From positions 930,001 to 994,000 of the forward strand of contig OZ025823.1 of NCBI GenBank assembly GCA_964019425.1: a stretch of DNA of 64,000 bases, written 5' to 3'. Numbering within the stretch: the first letter of the stretch is position 1; each line of letters opens with the position of its first letter. Position numbers and translations under genes: made by a program. This DNA comes from Flectonema sp. DT1601 (lineage: Eukaryota; Euglenozoa; Diplonemea; Diplonemida; Diplonemidae). Shown here piece by piece: positions 10,150 to 23,100 of the stretch. The notes under the pieces were generated by a model. It did no database searches. It was not told where the DNA came from and worked only from the letters and a program-made list of their open reading frames with translations.

Positions 10150-10977
10150 ATGACAGCTGAGGATCCACAGCTACCAACTACCCCGAAAACCGTATCAATA
10201 AGGCCTTTGTATCTACTCTTCGCGTGTGTTGTTGTCACCGTCGGAACGTTTTCAATAACATATCCGGTCTCTGTGTATGTTTGTAAGTATAAAGAGACTT
10301 GTTTGGGTGATCAAAATGAATATTTCTTATCCAACTCAATAAATTACCCATACGCCAGTAACATGGGTGCTTTTGGACTCACATTCGGAGCAGTGTTGTT
10401 ATTTATTGTGATGGTCACACAATATTTAATTATGAGTGACAAGACTGTAATATCAGAAGTCGATAATAAAGAACATATTAATAAATTAAACTTCGCAGGG
10501 TTGGTTAATGGAATCTTATCAGCAGCGGGAGCAATTGGTGTCCTGTCTTTTCAAATTCACAACATCGCAACAGCGCATTACATCTCAGCTGCGTTCTTCT
10601 TTGGTTGTGGGTTCATATCTCTGGCCATCTTTGGATGGGCGGAGTTTCTCCTTGATGGCAGGACTTTTCTTGGAATTTGTTCTAAAATTAGAGTAGTGAC
10701 TGTCATCATAAGCTTCCTTATGGGAGCAGGTTGGGTAATCGCTTATGCTGCTCTCGACTCAACGACAACTGATTATGCGATTGTGGCAGCAACTTTTGAA
10801 GTTGTTATGTTTATATGTTTTGAAGTCATCCTTCTAACTTGGGTACCTGGATTCTCAATAAAAACAATGATGATTGCTGCACCTTTACGTGATCAAAGCA
10901 GCGTTGAAAACAAAGAACCTGAGCAGTGGGCGGCAACTAAAACAATTCAACCAACTGAAAGCACTCCGTTAATGTAA
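10150..10977 (+). CDS. DRAM/Frag1/Sfk1-type multi-pass membrane protein
   Basis: Single exon of 275 residues from ATG 10150 (an alternative in-frame ATG is at 10093). Six hydrophobic segments are visible: YLLFACVVVTVGTFSITYPV, the region around MGAFGLTFGAVLLFIVMV, LVNGILSAAGAIGVLSF, AHYISAAFFFGCGFISLAIF, VVTVIISFLMGAGWVIAYAA and ATFEVVMFICFEVILLTW. The order and the motif SFQIHNIATAHYISAAFFFG resemble the DRAM/Frag1 family, whose members act in lysosomal/autophagy or GPI-related membrane functions. The C-terminal tail is short and polar (TESTPLM). Family assignment is moderate; the specific role is unknown. Confidence 0.75.
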   Translation: MTAEDPQLPTTPKTVSIRPLYLLFACVVVTVGTFSITYPVSVYVCKYKETCLGDQNEYFLSNSINYPYASNMGAFGLTFGAVLLFIVMVTQYLIMSDKTVISEVDNKEHINKLNFAGLVNGILSAAGAIGVLSFQIHNIATAHYISAAFFFGCGFISLAIFGWAEFLLDGRTFLGICSKIRVVTVIISFLMGAGWVIAYAALDSTTTDYAIVAATFEVVMFICFEVILLTWVPGFSIKTMMIAAPLRDQSSVENKEPEQWAATKTIQPTESTPLM

Positions 10978-11836
10978 TCCTCTCTTCAATATTCTTAGAA
11001 GATGTGATGTGATCTTTCGTATTATTTGAAATTCATTGTTTTTTTTTTAAAAAAAAATTCTTTTTTTGATTAAATAATCCGCTGGCTTGCGGTGATTCTA
11101 TTGTCCTGTCAGTTGATTATAACCGTAGCCTTGTGTGTATTTCTTTTTGTAATTGTGTTTTAAAAAAAAAAAAAAGAAACAAAAAAACTGTTTATCTCAA
11201 TAACTGTTTTCTCACAAAAACTTGATCTTAGTTAGTTAATTACAAATATTAACGTTCCTTCTCGCTGATCCAACAGTGAACAACTTTTTTGTCCCCTGCG
11301 TGTGTTTTGTTTTTCAAACGAAGGTTCGATCGCATTCACAGAGTTGATTTGCCAAACGAATTTGACGTTGAAACCCTCATTTAAAACTTTGAGAATGGGT
11401 TGGGGAAACGACATCCCCGATGACTCCAATCATTCGCTTTACCTGTCGTGCATTTTTGTGATGATTTACATACTTGTTTTCTTTTATTCAATATGAACCT
11501 GAAATCTTTTGATTAAAAGTAAACGAAAAAAAAAAAACAAGCAGGGCGAGTATCGAACTGGATCCAACTTTTTCTCTAAATTGTGGCTCATGACTCTGTC
11601 ACTCTCTTGACTACACAATCATTGAATGCCGCATTAGTGTTATTGTTTTTCTCAATGTTTTGTTACTTTCCTCATCATTCCTGACTAGTAATAGTAAACT
11701 CGTATTTTATTATTATTATTATTACGCCATTTCAGGTGAAATCAAAATGACCAACTGATTCGAATTGAGAGAAAAGAGAGTTGGATGTGTTAAAACTATT
11801 TTCTCTTCACAGGTCGTGTAAGACAATTAGCATCCA
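10978..11836. other. 860-bp spacer
   Basis: AT-rich with A and T runs; no coding region supported. Ends with the strong acceptor-like ATTTTCTCTTCACAG at 11812, 24 bases before the next ATG. Confidence 0.55.
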
Positions 11837-12991
11837 ATGCAGGTGTCGATAGTATTTCCAGATTTAGGACTTTCCCCAATTCTGTTTACAGTTGAAAAAG
11901 GATCTCTTGGGTGTGACGTGTTGCAGACAGCAGCTGAAGAGTGGTCTATAAACCCAAGTGATGTTGAGATTTCAGTTGAAGGAAATGTAATAAAACAAAC
12001 AGAACTGTTGGTATCTCATGGTCTGGTTGGTGACTCTGAGTTGGTGATGTCAAAAATTAAATTTAGATTATTTGGAAAAGAGTCCTTCGAAGATAAAACT
12101 CTAAAAGAAGAAATGATCAAATGGTACAAAGCAAACTCTAAACCGCTCTACTTAGACGCAAAGACATTTATCGCAAAAGAGGGATGTCTTTATCTCAGCA
12201 GAACATTATTTAAAGAGGCTGACTTTTTGAATGATATTTCGTTTTGTAAATCGAATGTAAACATCTCTTCCATTGAAAGTGTCTTTCTGTGGAGGTGCTC
12301 AACAATTACTTCATTAGATACGACTGGTCTTTATGGTGCGACTACTGTTGGGAATAGATTCTTATCTGATTGCACATCTCTTGTGTCACTTAACCTATCT
12401 GGATTATTAGACGTTCTCTCAATAGGAGATACTTTTATGTTTAACTGCTGTTCCCTGACCAGTCTTGATTTATCATTTTTGAATAACGTTACTGAAATTG
12501 GTGCTAATTTCTTATACGATTGTCGTTCAATTACTGAAATAAATTTCTCAGGAATGAACAATCTGACGTCTATTGGAGATAGTTTTCTACTTGGGTGTGG
12601 TGACATTACAGAACTCGATTTATCAAACATGAGTCAAATTACTACTCTGGAGGGTAGTTTCTTACAGCAGTGCAGCTCAATAGAATTACTTACCTTACCG
12701 ATGTTTGATAATCTTACGGAAATACCCTGTAGTTTTCTGTATGGTTGTTCATCTGTTAAGGAAATAGATTTGTCTGTTTTCTCTAATGTAACTGCCATTG
12801 ATGATCGCTTTCTCTACGGGTGTGTTTCTCTCACAAACTGCGATCTGTCACACCTCAGCAACGTTACTACCATTGGAAGGCTTTTCATCAAAGGCTGCAT
12901 GTCAATCACTTCATTACAACTACCGGATAATAATAGGAATATTTTTGAAGATAATTTACCAAACGAGGTCAAATCTTTAGTAGATAAATGA
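11837..12991 (+). CDS. BspA/TpLRR-type leucine-rich repeat protein
   Basis: Single exon, 384 residues. The first 75 residues form a small beta-rich, possibly ubiquitin-like domain (MQVSIVFPDLGLSPILF...). From about residue 150 there are at least eight 24-residue repeats with the pattern C.SLTSLDLS.L.NVTEIG..FLYDC, as in BspA-like (LRR_5) proteins. There is no signal peptide or membrane segment, so it is probably cytosolic. LRRs of this class mediate protein binding; the partner is unknown. Confidence 0.85.
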   Translation: MQVSIVFPDLGLSPILFTVEKGSLGCDVLQTAAEEWSINPSDVEISVEGNVIKQTELLVSHGLVGDSELVMSKIKFRLFGKESFEDKTLKEEMIKWYKANSKPLYLDAKTFIAKEGCLYLSRTLFKEADFLNDISFCKSNVNISSIESVFLWRCSTITSLDTTGLYGATTVGNRFLSDCTSLVSLNLSGLLDVLSIGDTFMFNCCSLTSLDLSFLNNVTEIGANFLYDCRSITEINFSGMNNLTSIGDSFLLGCGDITELDLSNMSQITTLEGSFLQQCSSIELLTLPMFDNLTEIPCSFLYGCSSVKEIDLSVFSNVTAIDDRFLYGCVSLTNCDLSHLSNVTTIGRLFIKGCMSITSLQLPDNNRNIFEDNLPNEVKSLVDK

Positions 12992-13039
12992 ACTCTCTTT
13001 TTTGGAGTTTTTTTTAAATTTTTTTTTTTTGTTTGCGAT

Positions 13040-13126
13040 TTGTTGAGAATGTCTATTTCAAAAAGATGTCTTTCTGTACTAACTGGTACTGATCGAGTTG
13101 ATAATTTGAAGAAATTACATCTTGAC
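13040..13126 (+). pseudogene. Truncated duplicate of the pterin carbinolamine dehydratase 5' end
   Basis: The 87 bases correspond to the first 29 codons of the complete gene at 13494-13580 with about eight differences. The position of the start codon is TTG instead of ATG, although a later in-frame ATG exists at 13049. Homology stops at KKLHLD, where the full gene continues [12 protein letters not shown]; what follows is lysine-rich low complexity and then a stop. No catalytic residues are present, so this looks like an incomplete tandem duplication. Confidence 0.75.
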
Positions 13127-13493
13127 GTGACTGCGAAAAAGCAAAAAAAAAAAAACGTTTTGTGTGTTCGTAAACGGTTTTCTTATTGTGAATCCATAAC
13201 CCCATTATACTTCACCCCTCAGGAATTAACCGAAAAAGATCAAAAAAAGGCTCAATTCATATTTTTTTTTTTGCATTTAACAAGTATTGTAAGAAGCACA
13301 CGTAAACCTCCTTTAGCTTTATCAGTTTAAGTCGGTTCACGGTTTCGTGCACAAACAAAAAAATCACAGTGTTATATCATTATTTTCTGTATAGTTGAAG
13401 TTAAAGCCAATTCTTTTTTTGTGTATTTTATTTATATCAACTTGACTGTTATTTATTCATCAGATAAAACCAATTAAAATAAAATAAAAAAAC

Positions 13494-13823
13494 ATGTTGA
13501 GAACATCTGTTTCAAAAAGATGTCTTTCAGTACTAACTGGTACTGATCGAGTTGATAATTTGAAGAAATTACATTCAGACTGGACACCAGTTGAAGGAAG
13601 AGACGCAATTCAGAGAAAGGTTCAATTTGATAATTTCGTAGACGCCTGGACGTTTATGTCAGGTGTTGCTGTTGTTGCTGAAAAAATGAATCACCATCCA
13701 GAATGGTTTAATGTTTATAATAATGTTGATATCACTTTATCGACTCACGATGCTGGGGGACTTACTTCTAACGACATCCAACTAGCGCAAACTATCGACA
13801 AGCTCTCGAGTAAGATTCAATAA
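13494..13823 (+). CDS. PCBD: Pterin-4a-carbinolamine dehydratase
   Basis: Single exon, 109 residues, close to the usual length for this family (about 100). The signature [20 protein letters not shown] contains the paired catalytic His residues, and [19 protein letters not shown] follows as in PCD/DCoH proteins. The enzyme dehydrates 4a-hydroxytetrahydrobiopterin to quinonoid dihydrobiopterin, recycling the cofactor of aromatic amino acid hydroxylases. The first 20 residues ([19 protein letters not shown]) are basic and hydroxylated, suggestive of a mitochondrial targeting peptide (inference). The acceptor-like TTTATTCATCAG ends at 13463, 30 bases before the ATG. A broken copy of the 5' end lies 450 bases upstream. 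Confidence 0.93.
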   Translation: MLRTSVSKRCLSVLTGTDRVDNLKKLHSDWTPVEGRDAIQRKVQFDNFVDAWTFMSGVAVVAEKMNHHPEWFNVYNNVDITLSTHDAGGLTSNDIQLAQTIDKLSSKIQ

Positions 13824-14126
13824 TAAGGTGGTGTTTCCTTACTAACTATACAGCTTTTTGGGATTAGTAACGTGAAACAAAAAAAAAACGGTAATTTAAA
13901 AAAAAAAAAAAAAAAAACGTATTCGCTCTCACCATTTGGAGCATTTCGAACGAACCAATTCGACGAGTCTGATGTGATGAGTTTTGTTATTTATGTTTCA
14001 TTCATTCAGAGACACCCCAATGAGATTTGAGTTCAGTTGAGATCCATTCTCAGAACCAGCTTTGAGTGTCATTTTAATATAATAAATAAACCTCCTTCCA
14101 TCCCCCCCCTTCACAGTAAAACAATA
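13824..14126. other. Spacer with the strongest pyrimidine-tract acceptor of the window
   Basis: No gene. CCATCCCCCCCCTTCACAG ends at 14116, only 10 bases before ATG 14127. It would exclude the in-frame upstream codon at 14037. Confidence 0.55.
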
Positions 14127-17100
14127 ATGATAACATCATTATTGTTAATTATCGGAATATGGATAACTAGAGTTCATGCTGGTGGTAAGTGTGGTTCCAG
14201 TCCAGATGTTATTGAGTGCGAGTCAAGTAGCGGTTGCTTTCCAAATACTATGATGGATGTCGCGGGAAGCTCTGAGTTTATTTGTCAACCGTTCTGTTCT
14301 TCTTACGTTGCTTGTAACAATCGCGCAACAGTCGTGACGTTTAAAAGTGATAATTGTAATCAAGGAGAGCCATTCCAATGTTCACACAGTGATAGTCATG
14401 ATTGTGAATGCACAGAATGTAATGAGGGATGGGGTGGTACCACATGTGATGTCTGTGCTGTCGGTTATCAATTAAACGCAGCAGGTGATTGTGAGCTCAT
14501 CTGCACTGTCTCTTCCAGCTGTAGTAGCAGAGCGACAACTGTTACTTTCATTCCAGCAACTGGAGGATGTGATTGTGATTGCATTGCTTCTTACAGTTCT
14601 ACTGACTGCAGTGTTTGTGAACTAAAATATGATCAAACAGCGTGTGATCAGTGCGCCACTAATTACATAACTTACCCAACTTGTACTCAATGTTCTAATT
14701 CTGATCACTGTAACAGTCATGCGTCATTTGTTAGCGCGGATTCTATTAAAAGTAAATGTATTTGTAATTGTAACACAGCCTTTCAAGGTACTACTTGTGA
14801 TGAATGTTCGATAGGTTACATTACTTACCCATCGTGTACTGAATGTAATAGTTTCGATCACTGCACAAACAGAGCTGCTTCTGTTACTAGTAACGCTGCT
14901 AAATCTGATTGTGTTTGTACTTGTAAAAACTCATATTCTGGTGATAAATGTCAAGTGTGTGATCCCAAGTATGGAGGTTCTGATTGCGATGAATGTGCTG
15001 TTGGATTTATAAACTACCCGACTTGTACTAAATGTACGGTTGGTAATCATTGTTCAAATCACGCTAACACTGTTACTGACATGAGTAGGATTACATGTGT
15101 TTGTGATTGTCGTAATGAATGGTCTGGTGATACCTGCGACACTTGTGCAACGAAATACACTGGCGACTGTGACGTCTGTGCAGCTAATCATATTAACTTC
15201 CCTTCTTGTGATAAATGTACTGTTGGTGTTCACTGCTCTAATCACGCTTCATCTGTTGTTGATGATGGGATGAGAAACAGTTGTATTTGTACTTGTGAAT
15301 CTTCTTATTCAACTTCTGATTGTAGTCAATGTGCTAACGGACACATCAACTACCCAACTTGTACGAAGTGTACTACTTCTAGTCATTGCTCTGGTCACGC
15401 TAATACTGTAGCTTCAGATTCATTAAAACAAAACTGTGATTGTGACTGCAGAAACAAGTGGTCAGGAACAACTTGTGATTCCTGCAATGTCGAATACAGC
15501 GGGGATTGTGATGTTTGTGCTGTTGGATATATTGGTCCTTTCCCTTCTTGTACACAATGTACTGTTGCAACTCATTGTTCAAACCACGCTTCCTCAGTGA
15601 CTGATGATGGTACGAGGACTACATGTGCTTGTTCTTGTGAAGCAGGTTTCACTGCATCTGATTGCAGTCAATGTTCTGTTGGACACGTCAACTACCCGAC
15701 TTGTACGGAGTGTACTGTTGCAGCTCACTGTAGTGGAAATGCGAACAGTGTGACAGATGATGGTATGCGGAATACTTGTGTCTGCACCTGTAAGACAGCA
15801 TTTACGGGATCCTCTTGTGACAGCTGTGCTGATAATTACATCGGATACCCAACTTGTACGAAGTGTACAGTTAAGGATCACTGTTCCGATCATGCTGGCA
15901 GCGTTGTTTCGGACGCTTTGAAACAGAATTGCGAGTGTGACTGCCGTAACAAATGGACTGGTATCACTTGTGACAGCTGTGATGCCAAGTACAGTGGAGA
16001 TTGTGATGTTTGTGCTGTTGGCCACATCGACTTCCCCAACTGTATTGAGTGTGAAGTTGGTGCTCATTGTTCAAACCACGCTTCCTCAGTGACTGATGAT
16101 GGTACGAGGACTACATGTGCTTGTTCTTGTGAAGCAGGTTTCACTGGATCTGGTTGCAGTCAGTGTTCTGTTGGACACGTTAGCTACCCGACTTGTACGG
16201 AGTGTACTGTTGCAGCTCACTGTAGTGGAAATGCGAACAGTGTGACAGATGATGGTATGCGGAATACTTGTGTCTGCACCTGTAAGACAGCATTTACGGG
16301 ATCCTCTTGTGACAGTTGTGCCGATAATTACATCGGATACCCAACTTGTACGAAGTGTACAGTTAAGGATCACTGTTCTGATCATGCTGACAGCGTTGTG
16401 TCGGACGCTTTGAAACAGAATTGCGAGTGTGACTGCCGTAACAAATGGACTGGTACCACTTGTGACAGCTGTGATGCCAAGTACAGTGGAGATTGTGATG
16501 TTTGTGCTGTTGGCCACATCGACTTCCCCAACTGTATTGAGTGTGAAGTTGGTGCTCATTGTTCAAACCACGCTTCCTCAGTGACTGATGATGGTACGAG
16601 GACTACATGTGCTTGTTCTTGTGAAGCAGGTTTCACTGGATCTGATTGCAGTCAATGTTCTGTTGGACACGTTAGCTACCCGACTTGTACGGAGTGTACT
16701 GTTGCAGCTCACTGTAGTGGAAATGCGAACAGTGTGACAGATGATGGTATGCGGAATACTTGTGTCTGCACCTGTAAGACAGCATTTACGGGATCCTCTT
16801 GTGACAGCTGTGCTGATAATTACATCGGATACCCAACTTGTACGAAGTGTACAGTTAAGGATCACTGTTCCGATCATGCTGGCAGCGTTGTTTCGGACGC
16901 TTTGAAACAGAATTGCGAGTGTGACTGCCGTAACAAATGGACTGGTATCACTTGTGACAGCTGTGATGCCAAGTACAGTGGAGATTGTGATGTTTGTGCT
17001 GTTGGCCACATCGACTTCCCCAACTGTATTGAGTGTGAAGTTGGTGCTCATTGTTCAAACCACGCTTCCTCAGTGACTGATGATGGTACGAGGACTACAT

Positions 17101-20100
17101 GTGCTTGTTCTTGTGAAGCAGGTTTTACTGAATCTGATTGCAGTCAATGTTCTGTTGGACACGTTAGCTACCCGACTTGTACGGAGTGTACTGTTGCAGC
17201 TCACTGTAGTGGAAATGCGAACAGTGTGACAGATGATGGTATGCGGAATACTTGTGTCTGCACCTGTAAGACAGCATTTACGGGATCCTCTTGTGACAGC
17301 TGTGCTGATAATTACATCGGATACCCAACTTGTACGAAGTGTACAGTTAAGGATCACTGTTCCGATCATGCTGGCAGCGTTGTTTCGGACGCTTTGAAAC
17401 AGAACTGCGAGTGTGACTGCCGTAACAAATGGACTGGTACCACTTGTGACAGCTGTGATGCCAAGTACAGTAGGGATTGTGATGTTTGTGCTGTTGGCCA
17501 TATCGACTTCCCCAACTGTGTTGAGTGTGAAGTTGGTGCTCATTGTTCAAACCACGCTTCCTCAGTGACTGATGATGGTACGAGGACTACATGTGCCTGT
17601 TCTTGTGAAGCAGGTTTCACTGGATCTGATTGCAGTCAGTGTTCTGTTGGACACGTTAGCTACCCGACTTGTACGGAGTGTACAGTTGCAGCTCACTGTA
17701 GTGGACATGCGAACAGTGTGACAGATGATGGTATGCGGAATACTTGTGTCTGCACCTGTAAGACAGCATTTACGGGATCTTCTTGTGACAGCTGTGCTGA
17801 TAATTACATCGGATACCCAACTTGTACGAAGTGTACAGTTAAGGATCACTGTTCTGATCATGCTGATAGTGTGAAATCTGATGCATCGAAACAGAATTGC
17901 GAGTGTGACTGCCGTAACAAATGGACTGGTACCACTTGTGACAGCTGTGATGCCAAGTACAGTGGAGATTGTGATGTTTGTGCTGTTGGCCATATCGACT
18001 TCCCCAACTGTGTTGAGTGTGAAGTTGGTGCTCATTGTTCAAACCACGCTTCCTCAGTGACTGATGATGGTACGAGGACTACATGTGCTTGTTCTTGTGA
18101 AGCAGGTTTCACTGGATCTGATTGCAGTCAGTGTTCTGTTGGACACGTTAGCTACCCGACTTGTACGGAGTGTACTGTTGCAGCTCACTGTAGTGGACAT
18201 GCGAACAGTGTGACAGATGATGGTATGCGGAATACTTGTGTCTGCACCTGTAAGACAGCATTTACGGGATCCTCTTGTGACAGTTGTGCCGATAATTACA
18301 TCGGATACCCAACTTGTACGAAGTGTACAGTTAAGGATCACTGTTCCGATCATGCTGACAGCGTTGTATCGGACGCTTTGAAACAGAATTGCGAGTGTGA
18401 CTGCCGTAACAAATGGACTGGTACCACTTGTGACAGCTGTGATGCACAGTACAGTGGGGATTGTGATGTTTGTGCTGTTGGCCACATCGACTTCCCCAAC
18501 TGTATTGAGTGTGAAGTTGGTGCTCATTGTTCAAACCACGCTTCCTCAGTGACTGATGATGGTACGAGGACTACATGTGCTTGTTCTTGTGAAGCAGGTT
18601 TTACTGGATCTGATTGCAGTCAATGTTCTGTTGGACACGTCAACTACCCGACTTGTACGGAGTGTACTGTTGCAGCTCACTGTAGTGGAAATGCGAACAG
18701 TGTGACAGATGATGGTATGCGGAATACTTGTGTCTGCACCTGTAAGACAGCATTTACGGGATCCTCTTGTGACAGCTGTGCTGATAATTACATCGGATAC
18801 CCAACTTGTACGAAGTGTACAGTTAAGGATCACTGTTCTGATCATGCTGACAGCGTTGTGTCGGACGCTTTGAAACAGAATTGCGAGTGTGACTGCCGTA
18901 ACAAATGGACTGGTACCACTTGTGACAGCTGTGATGCCAAGTACAGTGGAGATTGTGATGTTTGTGCTGTTGGCCATATCGACTTCCCCAACTGTGTTGA
19001 GTGTGAAGTTGGTGCTCATTGTTCAAACCACGCTTCCTCAGTGACTGATGATGGTACGAGGACTACATGTGCTTGTTCTTGTGAAGCAGGTTTCACTGGA
19101 TCTGATTGCAGTCAATGTTCTGTTGGACACGTCAACTACCCGACTTGTACGGAGTGTACTGTTGCAGCTCACTGTAGTGGAAATGCGAACAGTGTGACAG
19201 ATGATGGTATGCGGAATACTTGTGTCTGCACCTGTAAGACAGCATTTACGGGATCCTCTTGTGACAGCTGTGCTGATAATTACATCGGATACCCAACTTG
19301 TACGAAGTGTACAGTTAAGGATCACTGTTCTGATCATGCTGACAGCGTTGTGTCGGACGCTTTGAAACAGAATTGCGAGTGTGACTGCCGTAACAAATGG
19401 ACTGGTACCACTTGTGACAGCTGTGATGCCAAGTACAGTGGAGATTGTGATGTTTGTGCTGTTGGCCATATCGACTTCCCCAACTGTGTTGAGTGTGAAG
19501 TTGGTGCTCATTGTTCAAACCACGCTTCCTCAGTGACTGATGATGGTACGAGGACTACATGTGCCTGTTCTTGTGAAGCAGGTTTCACTGGATCTGATTG
19601 CAGTCAATGTTCTGTTGGACACGTCAACTACCCGACTTGTACGGAGTGTACTGTTGCAGCTCACTGTAGTGGACATGCGAACAGTGTGACAGATGATGGT
19701 ATGCGGAATACTTGTGTTTGTTCTTGTGGGAATTCATTTAATGGAACAACATGTGACAAGTGTGCTGATGGATACATCGGATACCCAACTTGTGGAGGAT
19801 GTACTGTAAAGGATCACTGTTCTGATCATGCTGATAGTGTGAAATCTGATGCATCGAAACAGAATTGCGAGTGTGACTGCCGTAACAAATGGACTGGTAC
19901 CACTTGTGACAGCTGTGACGCCAAGTACAGTGGGGATTGTGATGTTTGTGCTGTTGGCCACATCGACTTCCCCAACTGTATTGAGTGTGAAGTTGGTGCT
20001 CATTGTTCAAACCACGCTTCCTCAGTGACTGATGATGGTACGAGGGCTACATGTGCTTGTTCTTGTGAAGCAGGTTTCACTGGATCTGATTGCAGTCAAT

Positions 20101-23100
20101 GTTCTGTTGGACACGTTAGCTACCCGACTTGTACGGAGTGTACTGTTGCAGCTCACTGTAGTGGAAATGCGAACAGTGTGACAGATGATGGTATGCGGAA
20201 TACTTGTGTCTGCACCTGTAAGACAGCATTTACGGGATCCTCTTGTGACAGCTGTGCTGATAATTACATCGGATACCCAACTTGTACGAAGTGTACAGTT
20301 AAGGATCACTGTTCCGATCATGCTGGCAGCGTTGTTTCGGACGCTTTGAAACAGAACTGCGAGTGTGACTGCCGTAACAAATGGACTGGTACCACTTGTG
20401 ACAGCTGTGATGCCAAGTACAGTGGAGATTGTGATGTTTGTGCTGTTGGCCATATCGACTTCCCCAACTGTATTGAGTGTGAAGTTGGTGCTCATTGTTC
20501 AAACCACGCTTCCTCAGTGACTGATGATGGTACGAGGACTACATGTGCCTGTTCTTGTGAAGCAGGTTTCACTGAATCTGATTGCAGTCAGTGTTCTGTT
20601 GGACACGTCAACTACCCGACTTGTACGGAGTGTACTGTTGCAGCTCACTGTAGTGGACATGCGAACAGTGTGACAGATGATGGTATGCGGAATACTTGTG
20701 TTTGTTCTTGTGGGAATTCATTTAATGGAACAACATGTGACAAGTGTGCTGATGGATACATCGGATACCCAACTTGTGGAGGATGTACTGTAAAGGATCA
20801 CTGTTCTGATCATGCTGACAGCGTTGTATCGGACGCTTTGAAACAGAATTGCGAGTGTGACTGCCGTAACAAATGGACTGGTACCACTTGTGACAGCTGT
20901 GATGCCAAGTACAGTGGGGATTGTGATGTTTGTGCTGTTGGCCATATCGACTTCCCCAACTGTATTGAGTGTGAAGTAGGTGCTCATTGTTCAAACCACG
21001 CTTCCTCAGTGACTGATGATGGTACGAGAACAAGTTGTGTGTGTAGTTGTGATAATAAATGGACTTCAACCGATTGCAGTGTTTGTCCTTCAGAATTTGG
21101 TGGACCAAATTGCGATGTTTGTGCTGTCGGAAAGTTTGATTTTCCAAATTGTTTGCCTTGCACACCAATTGATGCTTGCAATGGTAATTCTAATTCAGCG
21201 ACTGTTGTTAATGATAAATGTATTTGTGATTGTAGTAATCAGTGGTCAGGTGATACTTGTAATCTCTGTGTTGGTTTGTTTGAAGGAAGTAATTGTGATA
21301 AATGTATAACAGGTCATATAAACTATCCATCTTGTACTCTTTGTAACAATTCTATTCATTGTAATGGTAATGCGGATTCTGTTATTGAAGATGGCAGCAG
21401 AACGAGTTGTAACTGTAATTGTAAAACAGGTTTTGAAGGAATTGCTTGCGATAGTTGTTCTTCAGATCATATTAACTACCCAACTTGTAGAAAATGTGAT
21501 ACGACGACAGACTGTTCAGGTAATGCTGTTTCAGTTACTGATAATAATAAACAATCCTGTTTGTGCACATGTAGTAATCAATGGACAGGACCAGCATGTG
21601 ATAATTGTGATGTAAAGTATGAACTAAACTGTGGAAGTTGTGCTGCAGGATACATTAAACCATTTCCTCAATGTGAAAAATGTACTACAGCTACTCACTG
21701 TAATAACAATGCTGACTCTGTAACAGATAACGGGGATAGATCATTCTGTAAATGTGATTGTCGTAATATGTGGACAGGTAACGACTGTCTAACTTGTCCT
21801 TCTACTTATGGAGGTCCTGATTGTGATGAATGTGCGACTGGTGCTGTTGGATTCCCATCTTGTGGGAGGTGTAGTAATCTAACTGACTGTAATAGTCACG
21901 CTACTTATGTTGGAGTTAATAAAACAACCGATTCCTGTACGTGTACTTGTAGTAATCAATACGATGGTGACTCTTGTGACAGCTGTTCAGCAGATCACAT
22001 TAACTACCCGACCTGCACTCTCTGTGACAACTCTCTTCATTGTAATGGACACGCTGCAACAGTTGGAGTTGATACGGTGCTCGACGTCTGCACCTGCACT
22101 TGTGAATCCCAGTACGAAGGGTCAGACTGCGATAAGTGTTCAGCTAATCATATAAACTATCCATCTTGTACACTTTGTGATAATTTAATTCACTGTAGTG
22201 GTCATGCGATCTCTGTAGCTGATGACGGAATGAGATCCGAATGTGTTTGTGTCTGCGACAACAAGTGGGCGGGGAAGACGTGTGATGTTTGCCCCTCAGA
22301 GTACGGAGGACTCAACTGTGATGAGTGTGCGAGTGGTAGGATAAACTTCGATAATTGCACAGAGTGCACCAACACAACTCACTGCAATGGACACGCAATC
22401 TCAGTAGATGCAAACAAGACAACCGACACCTGTACGTGTACTTGTAGTAATCAATACGATGGTGACTCTTGTGACAGCTGTTCAGCAGATCACATTAATT
22501 ACCCGACCTGCACTCTCTGTGACAACTCTCTTCATTGTAATGGACACGCTGCTACAGTTGGAGTTGATACGGTGCTCGACGTCTGCACCTGCACTTGTGA
22601 ATCCAAATACGAAGGGTCAGACTGCGATAAGTGTTCAGCTAATCATATAAACTATCCATCTTGTACACTTTGTGATAATTTAATTCACTGTAGTGGTCAT
22701 GCGATCTCTGTAGCTGATGACGGAATGAGATCCGAATGTGCTTGTGTCTGCGACAACAAGTGGACGGGGAAAACGTGTGATGTTTGCCCCTCAGAGTACG
22801 GAGGACTCAACTGTGATGAGTGTGCGAGTGGTAGGATAAACTTCGATACTTGTACAGAATGTACATTATTAAATCACTGTAGTGGACACGCTACTAATGT
22901 AACAAATGATATTACTCAGACTAGTTGTCAATGTGATTGTGAGAACTCTTGGTCAGGTAGTCAATGTGAAGTTTGTGATCTCAGATACGACAACACTAAC
23001 CTTGAGTGTGACACTTGTTCAGTTGGACACATCAACTACCCAACTTGTATGATGTGTGACATCAATACTTGTTCTGGTCACGCTTCTTCGATATCTGATA

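Noticed and set aside
11545-11575. tRNA-like B box on the minus strand (GTTCGATACTC)
   Set aside because: Neither a T stem nor an A box at tRNA spacing could be found; a similar 12-mer at 30238 also lacks a fold.
15594-20987. Series of 157-codon minus-strand frames, one per 492-bp unit
   Set aside because: Antisense shadows of the Cys-module codons; they repeat with the sense repeat and start at the same place each time.
15594-21005. CRISPR-like array (regular 492-bp repeats)
   Set aside because: Repeats are contiguous, coding and eukaryotic, with no spacers.
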